From the IMG/VR virus record IMGVR_UViG_3300037421_000012, positions 1 to 33,501 of that record: a stretch of 33,501 nt of DNA, one strand, 5' to 3'. The translations under genes were made by a program, and so were the position numbers. Positions 14,138-21,761 of this stretch are shown here, in pieces (position 1 is the first letter of the stretch; every line of letters begins with the position of its first letter). The stretch comes from a virus. Below the pieces are notes generated by a model. That model was not told the DNA's origin. It did not search any database and saw only the letters and a program-made list of their open reading frames with translations.

Positions 14138-14171
14138 ATGCGGCATTACCGCATGACCTGCCGGAGCAGGT
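14138..14171. terminator. two adjacent perfect hairpins in an intercistronic gap
   Basis: ATGCGG-CATTA-CCGCAT (14138-14154) and ACCTGC-CGGA-GCAGGT (14156-14171) lie back to back between two leftward genes. Neither has a U tract, so they are more likely RNA-processing or stability elements, or weak terminators, than a full intrinsic terminator. Confidence 0.4.
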
Positions 14172-14180
14172 TTCGACCTG

Positions 14181-14603
14181 TTACTCGTCGTCTTCGCTGT
14201 CCTCGTCTTTCATGGCGACCAGTGCGTCAGCGACGATGCGAGCGCATCGCTCGGCAATCATGTAAAGACATATCCGCGCACCCTGGTCCATGTCGGACCC
14301 GTCAAACCCCAATTCGCTCGGGTCTTCCGAGTATGCGCAGAGATCCACAAATTCGCTCCACATCTGGTGCGTGTAGATGTCTGGCGCATTGTCGGCAACC
14401 TCCGCCACCATGTCGCTAACGGCGTCCTCGGACATGTCCTGATCGTTGTAGTCCCATGCTTCGACCACGTTGTCACGGATGCTGTCGAGAAATCGAGCAC
14501 CGGCAGATTCCGGACTGTCCGGGCACTGTACGTCTGACTCGTTGGCCAGTCTGAAAGCTGTCCATGTGCGTGGGTTGTCGATGTCCTGAATGGTCTCGCT
14601 CAT
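14181..14603 (-). CDS. acidic helical hypothetical protein
   Basis: The product has 140 residues, strongly acidic and helical, ending in an Asp/Glu tail (MKDEDSEDDE). Segments such as FLDSIRDNVVEAWDYNDQD, DMVAEVADNAPDIYTHQMW and ARIVADALVAMKD suggest a helical bundle. Many phage anti-defence or DNA-mimic proteins are acidic like this, but no family is recognised. GAGGAGATGACGAG precedes the ATG. Confidence 0.72.
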   Translation of the reverse strand: MSETIQDIDNPRTWTAFRLANESDVQCPDSPESAGARFLDSIRDNVVEAWDYNDQDMSEDAVSDMVAEVADNAPDIYTHQMWSEFVDLCAYSEDPSELGFDGSDMDQGARICLYMIAERCARIVADALVAMKDEDSEDDE

Positions 14604-14681
14604 CTCGTCATCTCCTCATGTAGTCATCTGCCGGTTGGCATTGACAGGCCCGCGCGTTGTGCGTGGACCTGGCGACGCTAA

Positions 14682-14915
14682 CTAGCTAGAAACGTGCCAG
14701 CGTCCGACGCGCTTGCTGTAGTGGTCGTCGTCATGACCGTTCGGCAGGCTGCACGTTTCAAAGTCGCCAGACATGAGATTGATCATCCCTGGGCAACATC
14801 CCCTGTATCCGGGCAGACCCTTCTGGATGCCCCAGCGGTAGAGCATCTTCAACTCCTCGCGCTGCTCATAGGTCATTACTGTGTCTGTCATGTTGCGCTC
14901 CTTCTCTCGGGTCAT
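14682..14915 (-). CDS. small hypothetical protein, possible leaderless start
   Basis: The product has 77 residues from the ATG at 14915, or 69 from a second ATG at 14891 that has GAGAAGGAGC upstream. A promoter places its -10 box exactly six bases before the first ATG, so the transcript may begin at that codon. Features: MTYEQREELKMLYRWGIQ helix, then GCCPGM, ETCSLPNGHDDDHYSKRVGRWHV; the C/H pattern suggests a small metal site. The C-terminal GRWHVSS echoes a non-coding stretch at about 15240 (CHVSSQ in one frame), hinting at an old duplication. Confidence 0.65.
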   Translation of the reverse strand: MTREKERNMTDTVMTYEQREELKMLYRWGIQKGLPGYRGCCPGMINLMSGDFETCSLPNGHDDDHYSKRVGRWHVSS

Positions 14916-14921
14916 GCTGTA

Positions 14922-14950
14922 AGTATGTGCTTTGTGGTGGGAATTGTCAA
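14922..14950 (-). promoter_or_regulatory. promoter with leaderless geometry
   Basis: On the minus strand TTGACA (14950-14945), a 17-bp spacer, CATACT (14927-14922), then six bases to an ATG at 14915. The spacing is identical to that of the promoter at 15508-15536. Confidence 0.6.
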
Positions 14951-14970
14951 TACGTGATTTGCAATTACTG

Positions 14971-15210
14971 TCAGCAGCCCTGGGCAACGCTGGCCCAGCA
15001 GCCGTGTGCACTGTCCTGCGCAGCCAGTAGGAAGCTCTGCAACGCGTTGCCCTCGTAGATCATTTGGAAGTGTGGCGCGTCGGGTGTCCCGTTGTCCGTG
15101 AAGTAGCCGAACATGCCGGACATGTGCTGGAGCACGTTGAGATGCTGCCAGTATGCGGCGACTGATGGTGACGTGATCATCAGGTGGTGGATGAGGTGCA
15201 GGGTTGTCAT
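14971..15210 (-). CDS. small hypothetical protein
   Basis: The product has 79 residues with a histidine-rich start (MTTLHLIHHLMI), helical SVAAYWQHLNVLQHMSGMF and HFQMIYEGNALQSFLLAAQ. It does not resemble a membrane protein despite some hydrophobic runs. AAAGGAGCAAC precedes the ATG. The 78 bp to its right (15211-15288) hold no gene. Function unknown. Confidence 0.65.
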   Translation of the reverse strand: MTTLHLIHHLMITSPSVAAYWQHLNVLQHMSGMFGYFTDNGTPDAPHFQMIYEGNALQSFLLAAQDSAHGCWASVAQGC

Positions 15211-15288
15211 GTTGCTCCTTTGGTGTTTGGGTTGATTTTTAGCTGACTTGAAACGTGGCAGGCGGGTAGCGGTCTCCGCCAGGGCTGA

Positions 15289-15501
15289 CTATCTAGACGC
15301 GCTGTCCGTGTCCAATGCGAACAGCTCATCGCGAACGCAGTACATCTCATTGCGTAGTGCGACGTCAGTCCCGGCATCCCGGTCCCGCTCGTCGGCCGCG
15401 ACCAGCCTGTCAAGCAGATGCCGCAACGTGCGAGCGTTCTCACGCTCTATCCATGCGAATGATCCGACTGTGTATCCGTTGGCTGTGGGTTGTGTGGTCA
15501 T
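15289..15501 (-). CDS. small charged helical protein with leaderless start
   Basis: The product has 70 residues, highly charged and helical (WIERENARTLRHLLDRLVAADERDRDAGTD read in parts). There is no Shine-Dalgarno sequence before the ATG at 15501, but a promoter ends six bases upstream, so it is probably read from a leaderless mRNA, which is common in actinobacteria. It is the first gene of the leftward accessory cluster. Confidence 0.62.
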   Translation of the reverse strand: MTTQPTANGYTVGSFAWIERENARTLRHLLDRLVAADERDRDAGTDVALRNEMYCVRDELFALDTDSASR

Positions 15502-15507
15502 GTAGAC

Positions 15508-15536
15508 ATTGAATCATGGGTGGGCGTATCTGTCAA
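15508..15536 (-). promoter_or_regulatory. promoter with leaderless geometry
   Basis: On the minus strand TTGACA (15536-15531), a 17-bp spacer, TTCAAT (15513-15508) and six bases to the ATG at 15501. It drives the rightmost leftward gene. Confidence 0.6.
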
Positions 15537-15722
15537 TACCCTATGTGCGATTTGTTTGGGGTGTGTGGTGTCGCTGGTGTGACGTCACGGTGTGGTGTGT
15601 GTGAGATGGGCCGGCGATATTCGAGCGATGGTTTGGGATGTTGAAATACCCAGACTGCCGAGCGCCTGATTTTTTTTCACACACTGAAATTCATCTAAAG
15701 ACGATTTTTCAACGAGGTCCGC
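15537..15722 (+). other. GT-rich divergent spacer upstream of terL
   Basis: No gene is seen in these 186 bp. 15560-15605 is a GT-rich track (repeated GTGTG and GGTGT words) centred on the perfect palindrome GTGACGTCAC at 15579-15588. Further right is a run of eight T (about 15671-15678) followed by CACACAC, and an AT-rich stretch to the terL start. It could hold a packaging or replication site, or the late promoter; no clear -35/-10 pair is visible on the plus strand. Confidence 0.35.
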
Positions 15723-17346
15723 TTGGCACAGATAACCCCGCGACTATCAGCAGTCACGAACATCCTTGCCGATAAGTATGCACCGATAGAAAAACAATCT
15801 GCATGGTATTGCAACGACGCCAATTGCGATGGGAAGGCCCACGCGGGATGGGAGTGGAAGCATTGTCGTGCAAATCAGCGACCGCCGGAGTCTGATTGGT
15901 TCGTATGGCTCCTGATGAGCGGTCGTGGATTTTGGCAAAAGTCGAACAGCCGCAGAATGGTTATTGCGTGAGGCATCACGTCACCCCAAGACGGAATGGG
16001 CCATCGTCGCGCCCACCGGGATGGACACTGCAAAATGTTTCAACGACCTCAGAGTCGGCATAAATAGTATCGGTCATTACGGACAGCCCGATAGCATCAT
16101 CGCGAAGTACAACCAGACGCTCCATGACGCCGTTCTCACGAATGGTGCGATCATTCACGGTGTCAGTGCTGACCGTCCTGACAGACTGCGTGGTTTCAAC
16201 TTAGCTGGAGCATGGTGCGATGAGCTAAGTTCGTGGCGTTATCCAGACACCTGGGATCTCGGCCTACTCCCCGCCATCCGTGACGACAGTGTTGAGCCAC
16301 GCATCGTAGTTACGACCACGCCGAAACCGGTCATCCTTCTTAAGCAACTCGTTGACGAAGAACAAGTAGACATTGACGGCATCCCAATGGGATCGACCGT
16401 TATCACCCGCGGCTCCACGTTCGACAATCAAGACAATCTGGCCCCACGTTTCATTTCGGAAATGAGGACGCGGTACGAAGGTACGCGTCGCGGTCGCCAG
16501 GAACTCTACGGCGAGATGTTGCTTGACGTTGACGGCGCACTTGTCAGTCAAGACATGATCGATGCGGCCCGTCTCCGCGAACTACCCGAACACGTCATGA
16601 TGATTCGTACCGTCATTGCTGTCGATCCGGCGACTACTTCGGGCGAACGATCAGACGAGACTGGCATCATCGTCGTCGCGAAAGGTATCGACAATCGCGG
16701 TTATGTCATCGCGGACCTGTCGTGCAAGGAGACTCCTGACGGCTGGGCGCGTATCGTCTGCAAAGCGTACGACCAGTACAAATGCGATCGTGTCATTGCC
16801 GAGAAGAACCAGGGCGGTGACATGGTTGAGCGGATCGTCCGATCCGTCAATCCGAACATCGCTTATACCGGAGTGAACGCGAAGGTCGGCAAGAAACTAC
16901 GTGCCGAACCTGTCGCCGCGCTGTATGAACAGGGCAAAGTTTCGCACATCGGATACTTTGCTGAACTTGAAGAACAATGGACGTCTTGGGTACCCGACTT
17001 AGCGGCACACCAGAAGTCACCTGACCGCGTTGACGCGTTGGTGCACGGTATTACCGAACTCGGACTCATTGGACTTCCGGGCGTCCACATCTCGTCATTC
17101 ATGGAATTGAATCACCCCAGCTGTCGGATATGTAGCCAGCCCGCACCCGCAGGAACTCCTAAATGTCCCAAATGTGGTGCGGATAGACAGGACGCCGCGG
17201 TACCAGCAAATACCAATACCGAGACAACCCCATGGTCAATTATCGGATATGGCGATGCATCTGCTCCGCCTAATCCGCAGGTTGAAGCAGTTCAAGAGCT
17301 GCTACGTAGCATTCAGGGGCCAGAGAAGTGGTGGAACCGTCGCTAA
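15723..17346 (+). CDS. terL: terminase large subunit, frame broken (+1) inside Walker A
   Basis: Translation starts at a TTG (GAGG upstream) and runs as WLLMSGRGF, but then leaves frame: the DNA has TTTT at 15930-15933 where TTT would continue to GKSRTAAEW. From 15934 the next frame carries the rest to 17346. Dropping one T yields 540 residues with Walker A GRGFGKS (about 69-75), a Walker B-like GAWCDELSSW (about 162), a nuclease domain from VIAVDPATTSG (about 297) and a C-terminal zinc ribbon (CRIC...CPKC). Terminase packages DNA into the prohead using ATP. The break may be a programmed +1 shift (UUU U), a real mutation, or a homopolymer sequencing error. A separate start at GTG 15925 would lose Walker A. 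Confidence 0.85.
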
Positions 17347-17352
17347 CCCATT

Positions 17353-17397
17353 TCGGTAGATGTTGATACGACCACGAAACGTGTCTGCATCTACCGA
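17353..17397 (+). repeat. composite stem-loop downstream of terL
   Basis: TCGGTAGATG (17353-17362) and CATCTACCGA (17388-17397) form a perfect 10-bp stem; the loop contains CACG-AAA-CGTG (17373-17383). Flanks TTTCGG and CCGATTCA recur at 21013 and 24703. It lies between the terL stop and the Shine-Dalgarno sequence of the next gene. No U tract follows, so it is not a standard terminator. Confidence 0.6.
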
Positions 17398-17430
17398 TTC
17401 ATCTATCAACCTTCATCGTGGGAGGGATTT

Positions 17431-18111
17431 ATGCCTAAAACATATCCGCCAGGAATTTGTGATTATTGTGGTGGTCCTCGGACAACACCACAAGCACGCC
17501 TTTACTGTAGTAAGGAATGCGCCTGGAGTGCACTGTCTGAACGCCGCACTGCGGAGTTTATGGAGAACCGCATCAAGGTAACGTGCGAATGGTGCGGTAA
17601 AAAGTTCGCGGTGCCGCCATCTCAACCAAACCGCAGATTTTGCAGCAGTGTTTGTAGCGGCAAGGGGACGACGCCGACCGGGAGCGCGAATCCTCTTTTC
17701 AAACCCACAACGACCATTATCTGTGAAGAGTGCCATACGCCATTTGAAGTGAAGCCCCATAGGGTTGGGAAGGCAAGGTTCTGTTCATTCTCATGCCGAT
17801 CCATTTCACGACAGAGATCCAACCCCCGCATATCCTCCATTGAAATCACGGTCGCAGAAGAACTAACCCGCAGGAATCTTTTGTTTGATGGTCAGGTCCG
17901 CGTGGGACTATTTGTTCCCGACTTCATAGTTGGAAATACCATTATTGAAGTGGATGGCGACTACTGGCATAACAGACCAGATATAGCCGAACGCGATCTA
18001 CGCAAGAACGCATTTTACGAAGAAAGTGGATTTGATGTCATTCGCATTTGGGAGCATGAGATTCTTGCTGGCGATTTCTCAAAACTAGATGTTTTGCAAT
18101 CGGTCGCATGA
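17431..18111 (+). CDS. free-standing homing endonuclease, Vsr/EDxHD-like with zinc fingers
   Basis: The protein has 226 residues. Three treble-clef zinc modules come first: CDYCGGP...YCSKEC (about 9-31), CEWCGKKF...FCSSVC (about 51-73) and CEECHTPF...FCSFSC (about 91-115). The C-terminal domain (about 130-220) is Vsr-like/PD-(D/E)XK: GLFVPDFIVGNTIIEVDGDYWH, then ERDLRKNAFYEESGFDVIRIWEHEI. This is the design of EDxHD homing endonucleases such as I-Bth0305I, which copy themselves into cognate sites. It has no intron of its own and sits between terL and the next gene, preceded by a stem-loop and GGGAGGG. Confidence 0.8.
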   Translation: MPKTYPPGICDYCGGPRTTPQARLYCSKECAWSALSERRTAEFMENRIKVTCEWCGKKFAVPPSQPNRRFCSSVCSGKGTTPTGSANPLFKPTTTIICEECHTPFEVKPHRVGKARFCSFSCRSISRQRSNPRISSIEITVAEELTRRNLLFDGQVRVGLFVPDFIVGNTIIEVDGDYWHNRPDIAERDLRKNAFYEESGFDVIRIWEHEILAGDFSKLDVLQSVA

Positions 18112-18209
18112 TCGACTGTGAAAATTGTGGCAAACTATTCAATCCAATCGCATCTAGATGGCGCTGCGTCCATTGTGGCTGGAAGCACTCGTGCTGTGAC
18201 AATTCCTGA
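18108..18209 (+). CDS. 33-residue zinc-ribbon peptide
   Basis: The ATG overlaps the stop of the endonuclease gene (ATGA). The product starts MIDCENCGKLFNP and continues CVHCGWKHSCCDNS: two Cys-x2-Cys pairs plus a terminal CC, a complete zinc ribbon in 33 residues. Such a cysteine pattern is very unlikely by chance in so short a frame, so I judge it real. It could be a stand-alone zinc finger, or the lost continuation of the endonuclease's zinc modules. Confidence 0.55.
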   Translation: MIDCENCGKLFNPIASRWRCVHCGWKHSCCDNS

Positions 18210-18241
18210 GTCATTCAACGCCCCAAAAAACGGGAGGGCAG

Positions 18242-19384
18242 TTGCTCATATGCGCATTCGGAACTGACTGGACATCCGAGCCAGTGGTTGATGAAGAACA
18301 ATCCGCAATCCAGCAAAAGCAAGTTTTCATACCTGGGAAAAAGCGGATGTCCTTCGGCGGGACCATGTACTACCGCCTTGCCATGCCATACACGGAGGTG
18401 GCAAAACACGACGGATACGAAGTGTTCTTGTCGTGGACGTTCCGTCCGACACCGACTGGCGCACTTGAATGCATGGACACACTTGGCGAGTATCACACGC
18501 CAGATGTCATTGTCGTTCAACGATTTATGCATGAACAAGCAGTTGAACTTTTCACACGCGCACGCTCCGATTCACAAATCATCATCAACGACCTCGATGA
18601 CCAATTTTGGAACCTTCCGAAATCAAACATTGCATACGAAACGACCGATCCCTCCCGCAACCCGTCGTTTAATCGCGATCACTATCGCAACTCATTAGCA
18701 GCATCATCCGCCATCACCGTTAGCACGCCCGAACTCGCACGTGAAGTTGAACGTTTAGGTCCGCCGGTTTTTTTGTGTCGCAATTCCATTGACATCGAAC
18801 GCTGGCAACCACACGATCCTGGTCAAGATGGGAGTGTTGGCTGGATCGGCGGAGTCCAGTGGCGGGCGATGGACCTTGAATGCCTTCGCCCCGTCCTGCC
18901 AGACTTCCTTAGTGATTTTGGTATCAGCTTCTATCACGGAGGCGACAGCCAAGTTCCAGGCGTTCCCAAAGCATGGACAAAAATTGGCATAGACCCCGAA
19001 AAAGTTCAGTGCATTACGGCACCGCTCTGTCATATTGGTGAGTACCCCCGTCTTTTTCAGCCACTAAACATCTCTCTGATTCCACTAGAGGATCACCGAT
19101 TCAACTGGGCCAAGTCTGCGCTGAAAGCACTCGAATCCTCCGCCGCTGGTCTTCCTTACATCGCATCCGATCTCCCCGAACAACGATGGTTCGTTGAAGA
19201 TGGCGGCATGGGCCGTCTCGCCAAGAACTGGAAACCCAAGACGTGGCGCCACCACCTAGATGAACTTCTTGATCCCGACACGCGACGCGTTGAGGGTGCG
19301 GCGAACCGCAAGCATGCAGAGCAATGGAATATCGCCAACAAGTGGACGCAGTGGAGAGACGTGTTAGAAGAAGTCAAGCCATGA
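18242..19384 (+). CDS. GT-B-fold glycosyltransferase
   Basis: The product has 380 residues from a TTG with GGGAGGG very close upstream; a later start is possible. The N-terminal half has MSFGGTMYYRLAMPY and DVIVVQRFMHEQAVELF; then come ITVSTPELAREVERLG, VFLCRNSIDIERWQP, SVGWIGGVQW and the donor-site region NISLIPLEDHRFNWAKSALKALESSAAGLPYIAS in parts, which is the layout of GT4-like enzymes. It transfers a sugar from a nucleotide donor, perhaps to virion protein, DNA base or host surface glycan. It overlaps the recombinase gene by four bases. Confidence 0.82.
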   Translation: MLICAFGTDWTSEPVVDEEQSAIQQKQVFIPGKKRMSFGGTMYYRLAMPYTEVAKHDGYEVFLSWTFRPTPTGALECMDTLGEYHTPDVIVVQRFMHEQAVELFTRARSDSQIIINDLDDQFWNLPKSNIAYETTDPSRNPSFNRDHYRNSLAASSAITVSTPELAREVERLGPPVFLCRNSIDIERWQPHDPGQDGSVGWIGGVQWRAMDLECLRPVLPDFLSDFGISFYHGGDSQVPGVPKAWTKIGIDPEKVQCITAPLCHIGEYPRLFQPLNISLIPLEDHRFNWAKSALKALESSAAGLPYIASDLPEQRWFVEDGGMGRLAKNWKPKTWRHHLDELLDPDTRRVEGAANRKHAEQWNIANKWTQWRDVLEEVKP

Positions 19385-20244
19385 CGTTATCTGATTCTGA
19401 AGCACTAGAACTTTACGAAGCCGACATGCAGTTCAGAAATCTCCAACCAGGCACAATCAACGTGCGCCATCGGTACATGTTGAAACTGTCCCGTGAAATT
19501 GGCTTCGCTGAATGCACCGAGCAGAACTTGACGAAATGGCTTTCACGTCCGAGTCTGAGTGCCAAATCGCGAGCGATGTATATCAGCACGTTCCATTCAT
19601 TCTTTACCTGGGCGCTCCGCGGCAACGCCGGCAAACCGATCTATCCATCTGACGTCGTTGATTATGACGACGATGGCAAACCAGTTCTTACTCCGCATGT
19701 GCCGACGTTGAACATCTCAAAACCGAAGACGCACCCGCGGTCTCCGCGTCCGATGCCAAGCGAAGACATTCGTAAGGCACTCCACAACGCGAGCCCACTG
19801 CTACGTTGCTGGATTGCCTGTGGTGCATATCAGGGCATGAGATGTCAAGAGATAGCGTTTCTTGCGGTTGAAGATTTGAATGAGGCTACTGGAACGCTTG
19901 AGATCACTCACGGCAAAGGCGACAAGCAGAGATTCGTACCACTGCATCCAGAAGTTGTCAAGGCACTTGCGGAACTACCACCGCCAGCGGAGGGTCGCTA
20001 TTGGCCCGACGAAACAGCAGCTTCGGTATCCCGTAAAGGCAACCGATTTTTGCACGCCAATTCGATTTCTAGTACCATGCATCAACTCCGTCATGCCTTC
20101 GGCACCAAGACGTACCAGGACAGCGGCGGCGACTTGATTTTGACGCAGGGCTTGCTCGGACATTCGTCTGTGGCGACCACTCAAACGTACGCCGCTAGTG
20201 ATGTGTCAAAAGCCGCTGGTGTCGTGTCGGGACTGACGTTTTGA
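19381..20244 (+). CDS. tyrosine recombinase / integrase
   Basis: The protein has 287 residues; the ATG overlaps the glycosyltransferase stop (ATGA). An N-terminal SAM-like core-binding domain (about 1-85) is followed by the catalytic domain with all key residues: R154 (AYQGMRCQE), K179/K182 (GKGDKQR), H234-x-x-R237 (MHQLRH), H261 (LLGHSS) and nucleophile Y270 (TQTYAA). It cuts and rejoins DNA at specific sites. Position is odd: it lies between two glycosyltransferases inside the late module, not beside an obvious attachment site. It may integrate the phage, or resolve or invert a segment. Family call is firm. Confidence 0.9.
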   Translation: MTLSDSEALELYEADMQFRNLQPGTINVRHRYMLKLSREIGFAECTEQNLTKWLSRPSLSAKSRAMYISTFHSFFTWALRGNAGKPIYPSDVVDYDDDGKPVLTPHVPTLNISKPKTHPRSPRPMPSEDIRKALHNASPLLRCWIACGAYQGMRCQEIAFLAVEDLNEATGTLEITHGKGDKQRFVPLHPEVVKALAELPPPAEGRYWPDETAASVSRKGNRFLHANSISSTMHQLRHAFGTKTYQDSGGDLILTQGLLGHSSVATTQTYAASDVSKAAGVVSGLTF

Positions 20245-21011
20245 TCGGTCTCACCATCTGTTCATTCAACCGTCCAGAATACGCCGAACGTTGCGTCAAG
20301 TCAGTACGCAAGCACCTCACTGACGTCGTAGACCACATCGTATTCGTCAACGACGGTAGCGATGCAAAACATAACGGGTCATACCGACGCGTTGAGAAGG
20401 CCACGCAGTCGATGGGCGGCACGTACATCGCCCTAGACGAGAACGGTGGCGTGGCTAAGGCCAAGAACGTTGGACTGCGGTACCTGTTATCCAAGTCGTG
20501 TGACATCTTGTTCACGTTGGAAGACGATCTGATCATTCAGTCACCCAAAGCAATCACAGAATACGTCCGTATTGCAGAAGATACCGGACTATCGCATTTC
20601 ATGTTTGCCCATCACGGACCTGCAAACATCAGCGGTCCCGTTGAGACCATCGGTGACGTACAATACTTCTTTCATTCGGTTGGCGCGTGGTGCATGTTCA
20701 CAGCGGATGATCTGACGAAGTACGGACTGCTTGACGAGAACCTGCACAATGCGTGGGAACATGTACTTCATGAGCTTGAGATTGGCGTAGAACCTCATCG
20801 GTATCCAGATATCATTGGATCAACGGACTACATTGCAGAGATTCCAGGCTCGATAGAACGTAGTTCCATTCGCGTCAGAGACGACTGGTGGTCTTCGATA
20901 GCCGATGGTTTGATATACTGGAGAGACAATAAGCCAGACTCCTTTAAGGCATTATTTGGCGATGGCATGCCATTGCAACAGTATGCTATTGGAGTGATTG
21001 GCGACAACTAG
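20241..21011 (+). CDS. GT-A-fold (GT2-like) glycosyltransferase
   Basis: The protein has 256 residues from a TTG overlapping the recombinase stop. The N-terminus IGLTICSFNRPEYAERCVKSV and the nucleotide-binding HIVFVNDGS, then LDENGGVAKAKNVGLRYL and FTLEDDLII (the D-x-D-like metal motif) are the standard GT2 pattern. The rest (HSVGAWCMFTADDL...WEHVLHELEIG) fits the acceptor half. Together with the GT-B gene at 18242 it makes a sugar-modification pair with the recombinase in the middle. Confidence 0.85.
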   Translation: MIGLTICSFNRPEYAERCVKSVRKHLTDVVDHIVFVNDGSDAKHNGSYRRVEKATQSMGGTYIALDENGGVAKAKNVGLRYLLSKSCDILFTLEDDLIIQSPKAITEYVRIAEDTGLSHFMFAHHGPANISGPVETIGDVQYFFHSVGAWCMFTADDLTKYGLLDENLHNAWEHVLHELEIGVEPHRYPDIIGSTDYIAEIPGSIERSSIRVRDDWWSSIADGLIYWRDNKPDSFKALFGDGMPLQQYAIGVIGDN

Positions 21012-21014
21012 GTT

Positions 21015-21057
21015 TCGGCCAGCGTGACGTGTCCGCTAACGCGTTGCGCGTGGCCGA
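21015..21057 (+). repeat. composite stem-loop before the GIY-YIG gene
   Basis: TCGGCCA (21015-21021) pairs with TGGCCGA (21051-21057); GCGT/ACGC pairs inside. The flanks TTTCGG and CCGATTCA, then CATCAACCCC and GCGGGAGGG, closely match those at 17353 and partly those at 24705, so this is one sequence family. CCCC may also pair with the GGGAGGG ribosome site of the next gene. Confidence 0.6.
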
Positions 21058-21095
21058 TTCAACTAACATCAACCCCTTTTTAGCGGGAGGGATAC

Positions 21096-21761
21096 ATGGC
21101 AAAGCAAAAACTTATCGGCATTTATTGCATTTGGTTGTTTGATGGGCGCTGTTACATCGGACAGAGCGTCGACATAGAGAAACGCTGGAGGGTCCATCGC
21201 CGCCAGCTTCCGAAACACCAGAATCACAGCACCTATTTCTACCACGTATGGGACAAATACGGTCCCGATGCTTTCACCTTTGACGTAATTGAACATATTG
21301 ACATTACCGAAATGTCAGACGATGCTGCCAAGACGTATCTGACCGAACGTGAACAATATTGGATGGACATCACGTTCTCGTGCCTCAACGGATGTCCTGT
21401 TGCTGGTGGAAGTGTTCTGGGTCGAAAGGATACAGAGGAGACCAAAGAACTCAAGCGACAAGCCATGATTGGTCGCGATCATTGGTGGGGGGACAAGATT
21501 TCCGCCACCAAGATGGGTCATGAAGTTTCAGAAGAAACGCGCAAGATTCTTAGTGATCAACGTATGGGCGTCCCAACTCGTCCATGTTCACCAGAAACAC
21601 GAGCAAAAATAAGCGCCGCTCACATCGGTCTCAAGCACTCAGAAGAGTCTAGAGCCAAGATGCGAGCGTCAAGGTTGGCCTACATTGAACGTGAAAAAGC
21701 AGAGAAACTACAGTCCCTGGAGGGAATGAATGCCGATTCCCATCCTGAGTGCGAGACGTGA
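21096..21761 (+). CDS. GIY-YIG homing endonuclease with NUMOD3 repeats
   Basis: The protein has 221 residues. GIY (8-10) and YIG (20-22) open the nuclease domain, followed by VDIEKRWRVHRRQL (catalytic arginine) and LTEREQYWMD (catalytic glutamate). The C-terminal part has DNA-binding NUMOD3-type repeats: KLSx-like EVSEETRKILSDQRMG, CSPETRAKISAAHIG and HSEESRAKMRASRL. It is a free-standing homing endonuclease; it overlaps the portal gene by 32 bp. GCGGGAGGG precedes the ATG. Confidence 0.9.
   Translation: MAKQKLIGIYCIWLFDGRCYIGQSVDIEKRWRVHRRQLPKHQNHSTYFYHVWDKYGPDAFTFDVIEHIDITEMSDDAAKTYLTEREQYWMDITFSCLNGCPVAGGSVLGRKDTEETKELKRQAMIGRDHWWGDKISATKMGHEVSEETRKILSDQRMGVPTRPCSPETRAKISAAHIGLKHSEESRAKMRASRLAYIEREKAEKLQSLEGMNADSHPECET

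Noticed and set aside
5300-17346. Inteins in DnaB or terminase
   Set aside because: Both proteins have normal length with no splicing-domain motifs; the terminase break is a single-base frame change.
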